The translations under genes and the position numbers were made by a program. Below, one piece after another: positions 53,899 through 62,700 of a stretch of 64,000 nucleotides of DNA. Below the pieces are notes generated by a model. It was not told where the DNA came from and did no database searches. It saw only the letters and a program-made list of their open reading frames with translations. How positions within the stretch are numbered: position 1 is the stretch's first letter; the number at the start of each line of letters is the position of its first letter. The stretch lies in the NCBI GenBank assembly GCA_947378425.1, contig CANCJV010000010.1:16728-80727 (forward strand), written 5' to 3'. The stretch comes from Synechococcaceae cyanobacterium (GTDB taxonomy: Bacteria > Cyanobacteriota > Cyanobacteriia > PCC-6307 > Cyanobiaceae).

Positions 53899-56631
53899 TC
53901 AGACCAGGCTGTGCAGCAGCGCCTCCCAGTGGTGCACCCAGCCGGCGGTGTCGAACAGCGGCAGGTTGGCGGCGGGGTCGAGCAGGCGCTGGCGGCGCTG
54001 CTGCAACTGCTCAGGATCGCGGCCCAGCTCGATCGCTTTATCCACGTACGCCTCGGGGCTCGCACAGATCAGGTCGTCCATCTGCACAGCGGCGCAGAGG
54101 CTGGCGCCCATGCGCGACACGAAGGCCTCACCGGGGCAGGTGAGCAGGGGCAGGCCCGCCTGCAGGGCCATGGCGCCGGTGGCGCCGGCACCGTAGTGGG
54201 CGGTGTCGAGGAAGAGATCGGCAAGGCCACAGAGCGCCGGGAACTGGGCGGCGGGGGTCTTGGCGGCGAAGATCAGCCGGCCGGGCTCGACGCCGCAGCT
54301 CTGGGCCCGCTGCCGCAGCCGCCGCTGGACAGCGGGGTGGCTCACCACCAGCAGCAGCACGCTGCCCGGCACCGCCCGCAGCACCTCCATCCAGGCGTCA
54401 AAGCGCTGGGGATCGAACTTGTCGGGCCGGTTGAAGCAGGCGAACACCAGTTGGTTGGGCTCCAGCCCGAGGGCGGCGCGGCTGGGGTTGGGCGGCAGCG
54501 GCTCACCTGGATCCGCCGGCAGGGGCGCTGAACACAGAAAGCCCCAGGGCAGGCGCAGCACTGGTTCGCTGTAGCCGGGCTCCAGCTCAGGTGGGATCAA
54601 CCAGGCATCGGCGACGATGCCATCGATGAACGGGGCGCCGGAGGAGCCGGGATAGCCGAGATAGAGGAGCTGCAACGGCGCCGGCCGCAGGGCCAGGACC
54701 GAGGGGCGGCCCTGGTGGGTGTAGCCCATCAGATCAACCAGCACATCGATGCCGTCTGCTTCGATCTGCTGGGCCAGCGCCTCGCTGCCGAGTTGGCTGA
54801 CATCGCGCAGGCGCTCGCAGCCGCGGGCCACCGAGCGGGTGAAGCGATCGCGGCTGGCGGCCAGCATGTAGCCGATCGGCAGACAACGGCGACGGTCGTG
54901 CTGCGCGAACAGGCCGTGGATCAGGCCGCCCATGGCGTGGCAGCGGAAATCGGCCGAGAGGTAGCCGATGCGCAGGGGCAGGCTCCTGCCGGCAGCAACG
55001 GCCAGTGACTGGGGCGTGGCCGGCTGGAGCGTCTTGGGCTGGGCGGACGGATCCCGAGCCAGGGGCGCCATCGCCGCGGCGATCGCCCTGGCGTGACAGG
55101 CCGCCACCTGGCGCGGCAGCTCCAAGGGCAAGGGGAAGCTGAGCAGCCGCATCGGCACCGCCATCGGCACGGGATCGCCGGCGTCGAGCCGTTGCGCCAG
55201 GCGCTCACCCAACAGCTGCATGCGCCCGTCGAAGTCATCCCAGAGGCAGAGCCCCAGCCGCATGCTCTCGGCCATGGTGAGCAGGTTGAGATCGTCGGGA
55301 GCGAGCTCAAGGCCGCGGCTGTAGGTGGCCAGGGCGGCCTCGGCATCACCGCCGGCCTCCTGGCACTGGCCGAGCCCAAAGAGGGCGGCGCCATGGTCCG
55401 GCTGCTGGCGGAGCACCCGCTGGAAGCTGGCAAGGGCCAAGGTGAAGTTCTCGGCCTCCATCAGCAGACCGCCCAGATCGAGCAGGGCCTGGAGGTGCAG
55501 GCGGTCGTGGCGCAGCAGCTGCCGCAGGGTTTCGATCGCCTCGATGGGGCGGTGCTGCCGTGCCAGCAGGGCGGCGAACCGATAGAGGAGATCGGTGTCG
55601 TCGGGGCGGTGGGCCAGGGCCTCGCGCAGGGCCGCTTCAGCGCCGGCCGGATCCTCCAGCACCTGCAGCAGGCTGGCGCGGTTGCTCAGGGCGGTGGCGT
55701 TGACGGGATCGAGAACCAGGGCCGCATCGAGGCTGGCGAGGGCCTCGCTGTCGCGTTGAAGCTGGTGCAACACCAGGCTCTGCTGCACCAGGGCGCGGAC
55801 GTGGTGGGGATCGAGGCTCAGCACGGCTTCATAGCCGGCCAGGGCCTGGGGCCATTGCTCCAGCAGCTGATGGGCACGGGCCTCGGCGTAGAGGCCCACC
55901 AGGGCCGCTGGGGTGCTGGGCTCGGCCTCCGGCTCGGCGCCAGCGGCGCTGAGCTCCCACTTGCGCCGGTAGAAGAACAGCGCCGCCTTCCAGGTGGGGG
56001 TGAAGGCGGCGCCGGCACTGGCGTGGATCAGATCCAGGGGCCATACCCCCAGCCCCAGGCCGGCCTGTGCGGCGCTGCGGCAGAGGTCGAGGTCGTAGAA
56101 GTGAAAGGGGAGCTGGGGATCAAAGCGCAGTCCGGCGCTGCGCAGCACGGCGGCTCGGCCGGCGAGGAACACGCCATCCAGGAGAGCGGCGTCTGCCGGG
56201 GTGGGGCCATAGGTCTGCAGCTCGGCGGCCTCTGGGGTGCCGTGGCGTAGCTGGCCCACCAGCTGGGGATGGTCCCAGCTGCGGCCATCGGCTTGCAGCC
56301 ACCAGGCCTGCTGGGTGTCAAAACGGCGCCGGTTGCCGGCTACACCCACCAGATCGAAACAGGCCAGCGCCTCAGCCAGTGGCGGCCCCAGCGACTCCTC
56401 CCCCAGCCAGACGTCGTCGTGGCAGAACACCACCACGGCGTCATCCGACGCCTGCTCCAGGCCGCGGTTGTAGCTGAGCGCAAGGGCGCGGTCGTTGGCG
56501 AAGGCGAGGCAGCGGCCATAGGCAGCGTGGGCGGGCCGGAGCAGGGAGCGGCCCAACAGGGAATCGCGCCAGAAGGCGTCCTCATCCAGGCGGGTGGCGG
56601 CCACCAGCAGCAGCGGCGGTGAGGTGGTCAT
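53899..56631 (-). CDS. GT2-like plus TPR plus SPINDLY/OGT-type (GT41) glycosyltransferase
   Basis: The 910-residue protein joins three parts. Residues 1-240 are a GT2-like domain (VVVFCHDDVWLGEESLGPPL; LLDGVFLAGRAAVLRSAGLR). Residues about 250-450 are five to six TPRs (YEAVLSLDPHHVRALVQQSL and similar). From about 550 comes the SPINDLY C-terminal catalytic region (LRIGYLSADFRCHAMGGLIH; DVLVDLMGYTHQGRPSVLAL; FACFNRPDKFDPQRF; FLDTAHYGAGATGAMALQAG). Bacterial SPINDLY proteins attach sugars to Ser/Thr of proteins or act on surface glycans. Start at ATG 56631, 13 bases after the stop of the upstream GT4 gene; the open frame beyond it is antisense-like. Confidence 0.85.
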   Translation of the reverse strand: MTTSPPLLLVAATRLDEDAFWRDSLLGRSLLRPAHAAYGRCLAFANDRALALSYNRGLEQASDDAVVVFCHDDVWLGEESLGPPLAEALACFDLVGVAGNRRRFDTQQAWWLQADGRSWDHPQLVGQLRHGTPEAAELQTYGPTPADAALLDGVFLAGRAAVLRSAGLRFDPQLPFHFYDLDLCRSAAQAGLGLGVWPLDLIHASAGAAFTPTWKAALFFYRRKWELSAAGAEPEAEPSTPAALVGLYAEARAHQLLEQWPQALAGYEAVLSLDPHHVRALVQQSLVLHQLQRDSEALASLDAALVLDPVNATALSNRASLLQVLEDPAGAEAALREALAHRPDDTDLLYRFAALLARQHRPIEAIETLRQLLRHDRLHLQALLDLGGLLMEAENFTLALASFQRVLRQQPDHGAALFGLGQCQEAGGDAEAALATYSRGLELAPDDLNLLTMAESMRLGLCLWDDFDGRMQLLGERLAQRLDAGDPVPMAVPMRLLSFPLPLELPRQVAACHARAIAAAMAPLARDPSAQPKTLQPATPQSLAVAAGRSLPLRIGYLSADFRCHAMGGLIHGLFAQHDRRRCLPIGYMLAASRDRFTRSVARGCERLRDVSQLGSEALAQQIEADGIDVLVDLMGYTHQGRPSVLALRPAPLQLLYLGYPGSSGAPFIDGIVADAWLIPPELEPGYSEPVLRLPWGFLCSAPLPADPGEPLPPNPSRAALGLEPNQLVFACFNRPDKFDPQRFDAWMEVLRAVPGSVLLLVVSHPAVQRRLRQRAQSCGVEPGRLIFAAKTPAAQFPALCGLADLFLDTAHYGAGATGAMALQAGLPLLTCPGEAFVSRMGASLCAAVQMDDLICASPEAYVDKAIELGRDPEQLQQRRQRLLDPAANLPLFDTAGWVHHWEALLHSLV

Positions 56632-56644
56632 GCTGGTGTGCTGG

Positions 56645-58114
56645 TCATGGCGATGGGGGCTGACTGGCCGCCAGGGGATTGAGAACAGTGGCGGCTGCGT
56701 CCCAGTGAGCGGCGCGGCGGCGGTGCAAGGCCGCCAGGGCGCGCCGGGGCCGGGAGCAGAGCGGGTCGAGGTCAGCGGCCCGCTCGTAGGCCTGCTGGGC
56801 CAGGCCGGGGCGATCGAGGCGCTCCAGGGCCTGAGCGAGGAACACCAGCGCATAGGGATCGCTGGGATCGGCAGCGCTGGCTTGGCGGAAATGCTCCAGG
56901 GCCTGCGGCCACTGCTGCTGCTGCATCGCCTCCAGCCCGGCCTCCAGCTGCTGCTCGGCTGGGCCCGCCAGATCCCGGCGCCAGTGTCGGGCACTGAGCT
57001 GCTGCCAGCCAGGCTGGCGGCGCAGGTGCGACAGGGGCGTAGACCCAGCCTGCAGCAGGGCCGGCGGCAGCGATTCCGCAGCCGCCCCAGCGGGAGCCTC
57101 AGCGAGCAGCTGGCGGTAAAAAGCCAGCTGCCGGGGCCCATGGTGCTCCAGCCGCCGCTGACCCTGGACGTGGGCATGGGCCGCGGACGCCAGGCCCTGG
57201 CGGCGAACGGGATCGGCGACCAGCTGATCGAGCAGGCCCAGCAGTTCGTCCGCGTCGCTGAACAGCAATCCGGTTTCACCCTCGCGCACGCCGGCGTAGG
57301 TGGGGCAGCGCTGTAACACCGGCAGCACACCGCGGGAGGCGTATTCGAGGAATTTGACGTCGGAGCGGCAATCGTTGTAATCGCTCGGCAGCAGCGGTGC
57401 CAGGCCGATGTGCAGACTTTCCAGCCAGTGGAGGTAGTGATCGAGGGAGCCGGCCGGCAGGAAGCGAAAGCGCCCGGCGGGGGCCGCCGCGAACAACCCC
57501 TCAAACACGGGATCGGCCATCACCTCCAGCCGCACCTCGCTCTGGCGCCCCAACCAGGTCACCAGGGCCGGAGCGATGGCGGCGAGATCGTCGAAGTGGC
57601 CGGCGGATCCCCCCCAGCCGATTGTCACGGGCCCGCCCGGGGGCCGCTGCTGCAGCGGCGGCAAGGTGTTGGGCAGCTGGTTGGGCAGCACCAGCACCTG
57701 ACGGGCCAGGGGGGCCAGCCGCTGGGCCAGGCCCTCGGAGCTCACCTGCACGGCATCGCAAAGGCTCAGCAGCGCGGTGAGCAGCGACCAGGCCCGGGAG
57801 TCACTCCAGTTGGCATGGACCGGATTGCAGCGCTGTACCCCCGGCAGCCAGTCGTTCACCTCCAGCACGGTGGGCTTGCCGAGCAGGCGTCGCTGCTGGG
57901 CGAGGCGCAGCAGCTCCACATCCATGCCCATCAGCAGCACGAGCACATCGGCGGCCAGGGCGGCCGCATCGCGCGAACGGGCGTGGGGATGCACCTCATC
58001 CACCTCCACCCCCTCCAGTTGGGCCAGGGCAGAGGCGGGCTGGTGCAGGCGATAGACGTTATCGCCGATCGAGCCCATGCTCCCCACCAGCACCAGGCGC
58101 AGCGGCTCCCGCAT
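56645..58114 (-). CDS. GT4-type glycosyltransferase with C-terminal TPRs
   Basis: From ATG 58114 the 489-residue product begins LRLVLVGSMGSIGDNVYRLH and has the GT-B second domain VTIGWGGSAGHFDDLAAIAP, GLAPLLPSDYNDCRSDVKFL and EYASRGVLPVLQRCPTYAGV, the acceptor/donor E-x7-E-like region of GT4. The C-terminus (LEAGLEAMQQQQWPQALEHF; LAQALERLDRPGLAQQAYER) forms two TPRs, as in the next gene. It is probably co-transcribed with the SPINDLY-type gene, and the shared TPR build suggests they act together on one substrate. Confidence 0.8.
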   Translation of the reverse strand: MREPLRLVLVGSMGSIGDNVYRLHQPASALAQLEGVEVDEVHPHARSRDAAALAADVLVLLMGMDVELLRLAQQRRLLGKPTVLEVNDWLPGVQRCNPVHANWSDSRAWSLLTALLSLCDAVQVSSEGLAQRLAPLARQVLVLPNQLPNTLPPLQQRPPGGPVTIGWGGSAGHFDDLAAIAPALVTWLGRQSEVRLEVMADPVFEGLFAAAPAGRFRFLPAGSLDHYLHWLESLHIGLAPLLPSDYNDCRSDVKFLEYASRGVLPVLQRCPTYAGVREGETGLLFSDADELLGLLDQLVADPVRRQGLASAAHAHVQGQRRLEHHGPRQLAFYRQLLAEAPAGAAAESLPPALLQAGSTPLSHLRRQPGWQQLSARHWRRDLAGPAEQQLEAGLEAMQQQQWPQALEHFRQASAADPSDPYALVFLAQALERLDRPGLAQQAYERAADLDPLCSRPRRALAALHRRRAAHWDAAATVLNPLAASQPPSP

Positions 58115-58216
58115 CGCCCGTGGTGCCTCACCTGTGGAAGAACCATCGCTACGCGGATGTCCTGCCTGCTCAGGCGGGCCCCCGTCCCCAGGATCCGTGC
58201 AGTGGGAGGGTGGCAT

Positions 58217-59011
58217 CTAGGGAAGGTTCTCCTCCTGCCAACTCTCCTCGTCGCTGGATTGCGGCTCGCGATCAAAGCCGGTGATCGCCGCCACGATGGC
58301 CTGGAGCAAGGAGCGGTCCTGCTTGCGGCCATAGGCGCAGGCGGCAAAAGCAAAGCCAACGGCGAGATTCGACACCACACCGCGCAGGGCCTGCAGCAGC
58401 CGGGCCTGCAACGGAATCGGTCGGCTGCTGGCAAGGCTGCGCTGCACCAGAGATCGGGTCTGGGCCAGGCGCTGCAGCAGCAAAGGACGCAGCTGGGACA
58501 GCGGCAGGTTCTGCTCGACCTCGGGCAATGGCGGCGCCTGCAGGGCCTGGAGCCGCTGCTGGAGCTCGGCGCTGCTGCGGGCGGTGGTGATGGTGGACCC
58601 GATCGCCGTCAGCCGCTCCTCGGCGATCTGGCGCTGCTGGTGCTGGCGGACATCAAGGCGGGAGCTGGCCTGGGCCAGGGCATAGAGCTGCAGAGGCGCC
58701 AGGAGGAAAAAGCCCAGGGCGGCCCAGATCGCCAGCCAGCTGGCGCCATCGCGCAAGCTGCGGACAAACGAGTTGTCGGGATCGAGATAGGTGGCCAGAA
58801 ACAGCAGCCCCAGGGCCATCAGGGGCAGCACGCCGTTTTCAGCCAGCAGGCCGCAGAGCCGCAGCTGCCAGGCCGAATCGAGCAGCCGCAGCGGCAGCAA
58901 CTGGGGCAGCAGGGCAGCCAGGAACACCAGCAGCAGCGCCATCGCCACCGCGACCAGCTGGGCGGTGACTGGCCGCAGGATGGGGGGCAGCGGATCGCTG
59001 AAAGACGACAT
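58217..59011 (-). CDS. HpsJ-like membrane protein
   Basis: The 264-residue product has four hydrophobic segments in the first 125 residues (LVAVAMALLLVFLAALLPQL; LAENGVLPLMALGLLFLATY; GASWLAIWAALGFFLLAPLQ), a polar coiled-coil-like middle (RQHQQRQIAEERLTAIGSTI) and a late hydrophobic segment (GVVSNLAVGFAFAACAYG). This is the layout of HpsJ proteins, which take part in hormogonium polysaccharide export in filamentous cyanobacteria and have relatives in unicellular ones. It starts 5 bases after the PEP-CTERM-like gene, so it shares its transcript. Confidence 0.65.
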   Translation of the reverse strand: MSSFSDPLPPILRPVTAQLVAVAMALLLVFLAALLPQLLPLRLLDSAWQLRLCGLLAENGVLPLMALGLLFLATYLDPDNSFVRSLRDGASWLAIWAALGFFLLAPLQLYALAQASSRLDVRQHQQRQIAEERLTAIGSTITTARSSAELQQRLQALQAPPLPEVEQNLPLSQLRPLLLQRLAQTRSLVQRSLASSRPIPLQARLLQALRGVVSNLAVGFAFAACAYGRKQDRSLLQAIVAAITGFDREPQSSDEESWQEENLP

Positions 59012-59016
59012 GGCGA

Positions 59017-59712
59017 TCAGCCTCTGGTTGCGTTGGCGATCCGTCGGCGCAGGTGGCGGCTCCAGCGGAAGGCGGCGATCCCACCGGCCAGCGGCAGGGG
59101 TGCGGGAACGTCGTAGACGTTGGAGAAGCCTGAAATCGAGAGGATGCCGTAGTCGCCGATGTTGTTGGCGGTGGTGACACGGAACCCGAAGCTTTCACCA
59201 GCCGCCAGAGCGATGCTGTTGATACCGCGGAAGCTGCCGAAACTGCCATCGGTGCTGTCGATGATCGTTTCGTTCAACCCCACCAGGTACGACACGGTCT
59301 GATCGGTGGCGCCGCCCGATGGCGAGGTGTTCAGAGCCCAGTCAAAGATGAGCAGGGCGGCATCGGAGCCATTGGTGACCGTCCAGGTGGTGGTGCGCAG
59401 GGTGTTGGCGGTTCCGCCGCCATTCCCTCCGGCGGAGGAGGAGCCGACCACCTCGACCCCACCGGAAGCCGCCGAGAGGTTTTCCACACAGGCCACATCG
59501 TTGCTGCCACTGATGCAGGTGTAGTTGGCATTGCTCAGCGTCTCATCAACAGAGCCATTGGTGGTGTTGACAATGCTCCAGTTGGTCGGATCAAAGCTGC
59601 TACGGAAGCCGGCGGCCCGTACGGTTGCCGGCAACAGGGCGCTGCTGAGCAGGGCCAGCGTCAGCCCGGCCAGGGGAGAGAGGGAGCGGCGGAGCAGGGT
59701 CGCGGTCGTCAT
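59017..59712 (-). CDS. PEP-CTERM-like exported protein
   Basis: From ATG 59712 the 231-residue product has a signal peptide (LAGLTLALLSSALLPATVRA), a beta-rich domain (TNWSIVNTTNGSVDETLSNA; WTVTNGSDAALLIFDWALNT; FGFRVTTANNIGDYGILSIS) and a C-terminal sorting signal VPAPLPLAGGIAAFRWSRHL ending in RRRI. That is the cyanobacterial form of PEP-CTERM, cleaved by exosortases. Such proteins are usually glycosylated and surface-bound. Two Cys pairs in the N-terminal part may be disulfide-bonded. The upstream frame to 59928 is not used. Confidence 0.75.
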   Translation of the reverse strand: MTTATLLRRSLSPLAGLTLALLSSALLPATVRAAGFRSSFDPTNWSIVNTTNGSVDETLSNANYTCISGSNDVACVENLSAASGGVEVVGSSSAGGNGGGTANTLRTTTWTVTNGSDAALLIFDWALNTSPSGGATDQTVSYLVGLNETIIDSTDGSFGSFRGINSIALAAGESFGFRVTTANNIGDYGILSISGFSNVYDVPAPLPLAGGIAAFRWSRHLRRRIANATRG

Positions 59713-59795
59713 CGGAGCTGGGGGGGAAGCGGCGGTTGCAGCGGGTGAGAAGCGGTGAATCAGCGGCTGCGGCGCTGCTCTGAGGCGACCGATCA

Positions 59796-62700
59796 TCAGA
59801 GGGTGGAGAACAGCAGGCTGGGCGCGAGGGAACCGGTGGCGAACGAGGCGCTCAGGCCGGTGACATTGATCAACAGATCCGTGCTGCTGCTGAAGGCGGC
59901 CGTGCTGTCGTTGACAGCGACGAACCACTGGCGGGTGCGGGAGTTGCCCGGTGTGCCGTCGTAGGCGAACAGCACGGCCTCGCCGGCGGCGAGGGCCTGG
60001 TTGCCGCCGGTGAGCACATCCTTATCGGCAAAGGCGGCAGCGACAGCGCTGGCGAGGGTGGGGCTGGCGGGGGTGATGGCACCGGTGTTCCAGAGCGCCG
60101 AGGGCAAGGCGGCGAGGGCGATGCGGTCCTGCTCACTGCCGGTGAGGGTGAGATCGCGGATGCGATCGGTGTTGGTGAGGGTGGAGTCGCTGAAGGCGAG
60201 GTAGCGGAAGCGATCGGCACCGGGGCCGCCGGTGAGGATGTCGGCGCCGCCATTGCCGGTGATGGCATCACCACCGCCGATCAGGCCGGCGGGATCACCG
60301 TTGATCGTGTCCGCCGCACTGCCGCCGATGAGGACGTCGGCGTACTGGCCGCCGCTGAAGGTCTGGGGAGTGGTGGCGGCACTGTTGTCGATCGTGAGCG
60401 ATTTGCCGCTGTCGTTGTCGACGATCTCGATCGTTGCCGCAGCGGCAGGCAGGGTGGCGCCCGTGGCATTGAACAGCTCGATCCGGAACGATTCGGTGCT
60501 TTCGATCGTGTTGTCACCCAGCAACTGAATCGCCAGCAGCTGGGAGGTGGCACCGGGCACGAAGGTGAGCAGCTGATCGCTGATCGCGACGTAATCACCG
60601 CCGCCGTTGGCTGTGGTGCCGGTGGCACTGCTGCCGCTGAGGGCCGCGAGGGTGCGCACATGCACGCTGACGCTGGAGCTGACAGGCACCGAGAGGCTGA
60701 CGATCAGGTTGACGATCGGATTGCTGCCGGAATCGGTTTCGACCACCGACGCACTGGAGATGGCCAGGGTGGGTGTCACCACCGGGGCGACATCGTTATC
60801 GAAGATGGAAGCGGTGGCGGTGGCGGCAGCGAGGGTGTAGGAGAGGCTCGATTGCAGGGTGAGGGAGAGGCTGCGATTGCCATCGACGATGGTGTCGTCA
60901 ATCGTGGCCACCCTGATATCGACCGTGCTCTGGCCAGCCGCGAAGGTGACGGTGCCGATGCCGGTGCTGGCATCAAAGCCGGCCGGGTTGGTGTAATCCG
61001 AGCCGGCGATCGCGGTGCCGCCGAGGCGATAGGTGGCCACCAGGGCGCTGCTGGGGCTGCCAGTTCTGGAGAGGCGGAAGACCGCCGCGACCGGTCCGGT
61101 TTCATTGCCGTTGGTGAGCAGCGCGGCTGACAGGGACGGCAGAGCGATCGGGGTGTCGTTATCGGCCGTGCCGGCGGTCGGTGTGGCGGTGTTGTTGCTG
61201 GCAAGGAAGGTGTTGGAGCTGGTGCCGTTGTCCTTGATGGTGACGGTGCCGCTGGCGCCTGTGGGATTGGCGATGCTGCCGGTGATGGCACCGGTGCTGA
61301 TCGAGAAGGATTCGCTGCCTTCATAGACGCTGTCATTGACGATCGCGACGCGCAGCAGACGGCTGGTGACGCCGGCCGCAAAGCTGACCAGTCCGGCATT
61401 TTCCCAGATACTGCCATTGAGAACCTGCAAGGTGCTGCCGGTATCGGTACCGATGGTGGCGGTGCCACTCAGCAACACCGGGGTGAAGGAGACGGCGAAG
61501 TTAGAGGGATTGGAGAGGCTCGCCTGCAGCACCGCATAGGGCGAAGCCTCACTGACGGTGACAGAAGAGACCGCCATCGAGGGGGTGTCGTTGTCAGCGG
61601 AGCGCAGCAGCGGCGTGGCGCTGTTGGTGTCCTGATCAAAGACCTGGCCGGAACTGCCGTCATCGGCGATCGTGACGGTGCCGGCGGCACCGGCGGCATT
61701 GGTGAGGCCAGCGGCAGCCCCGGTGATCGCCCCGGTGCTGAACTGGAAGGTTTCAAGCCCTTCCAGGGTGGTGTCGTTGTTGATCGCGACCCGCAGCAGC
61801 AGCGACGTGCTGCCGGCGGCCAGGGTGACGCCTGAGGCGGCGGCCACCCAGCTGCCGCCCACGAAGGCCGAGATGGCGGCGCCGGTATCGCTGCCGGTGG
61901 TCGCCGTGCCGTTGACCAACGACGGTGTGAAGACAAGATCGTTGCTGATCGCCGCATCGATCGAGACGGCAACGACGGCATAGAGCGACGATTCACTCAC
62001 CGTGATCGAGCTCACCGCCACGGTGACGGGTGCGGTGGCGAAGTTGAGGCTGGTGGCATCACTGATGCCGCTGTAACCATTGCCCGCACCATCGCGCACC
62101 GCGGTGGCGGCCACCTGGAGGTAATAGCCGCTGCCGCGCACCAGATCCGCGAAGGGATTGACGGTGACGGCACTGCCACTGAAGCCCACCGAGCCCGTGG
62201 CGGAGCCAACGCCGGTGGCCACATTGAAACTCTCCACCAGGGTGCCGTTGTCGCGGTAAAGGCTGATCAGCCCGGTACCAGCGACGACCGTTTCACTGAA
62301 GTTGAGCACGAGGTTGCCGGCCACAGCAACGCTGGTGGCGCCATCGGCGGGGGTGCTGCTCAGCAGGGTGGGTGGCACGGTGTCCACCGCGTAGTTGTCG
62401 CTGATGGCAGTACCGGACCCTGGATTGCCGGAGAGGTCGGAGATGCCGCTGTAGTTCAGCGTGATGACGTTGCTGGAGTTGGTGGTGCTGGGGCTGGGCG
62501 TGAGCGTGGCCGTCCAGGTGAGGCCAGCATCGCTGCTGCTCAGGCTGGAGAGCGAAGCGCTGGGGGCATTCAGGTCGTCGATGGTGAAGCCGGTGATGGC
62601 TTCTGTGAACGTGAACGTGACGGTTGCGGTATCACCAAGGCGGAGGGCGGTGTCGCTGATGGTGATCGCCGAGGCCAAGGTGGGCCGCACGGTGTCCACC

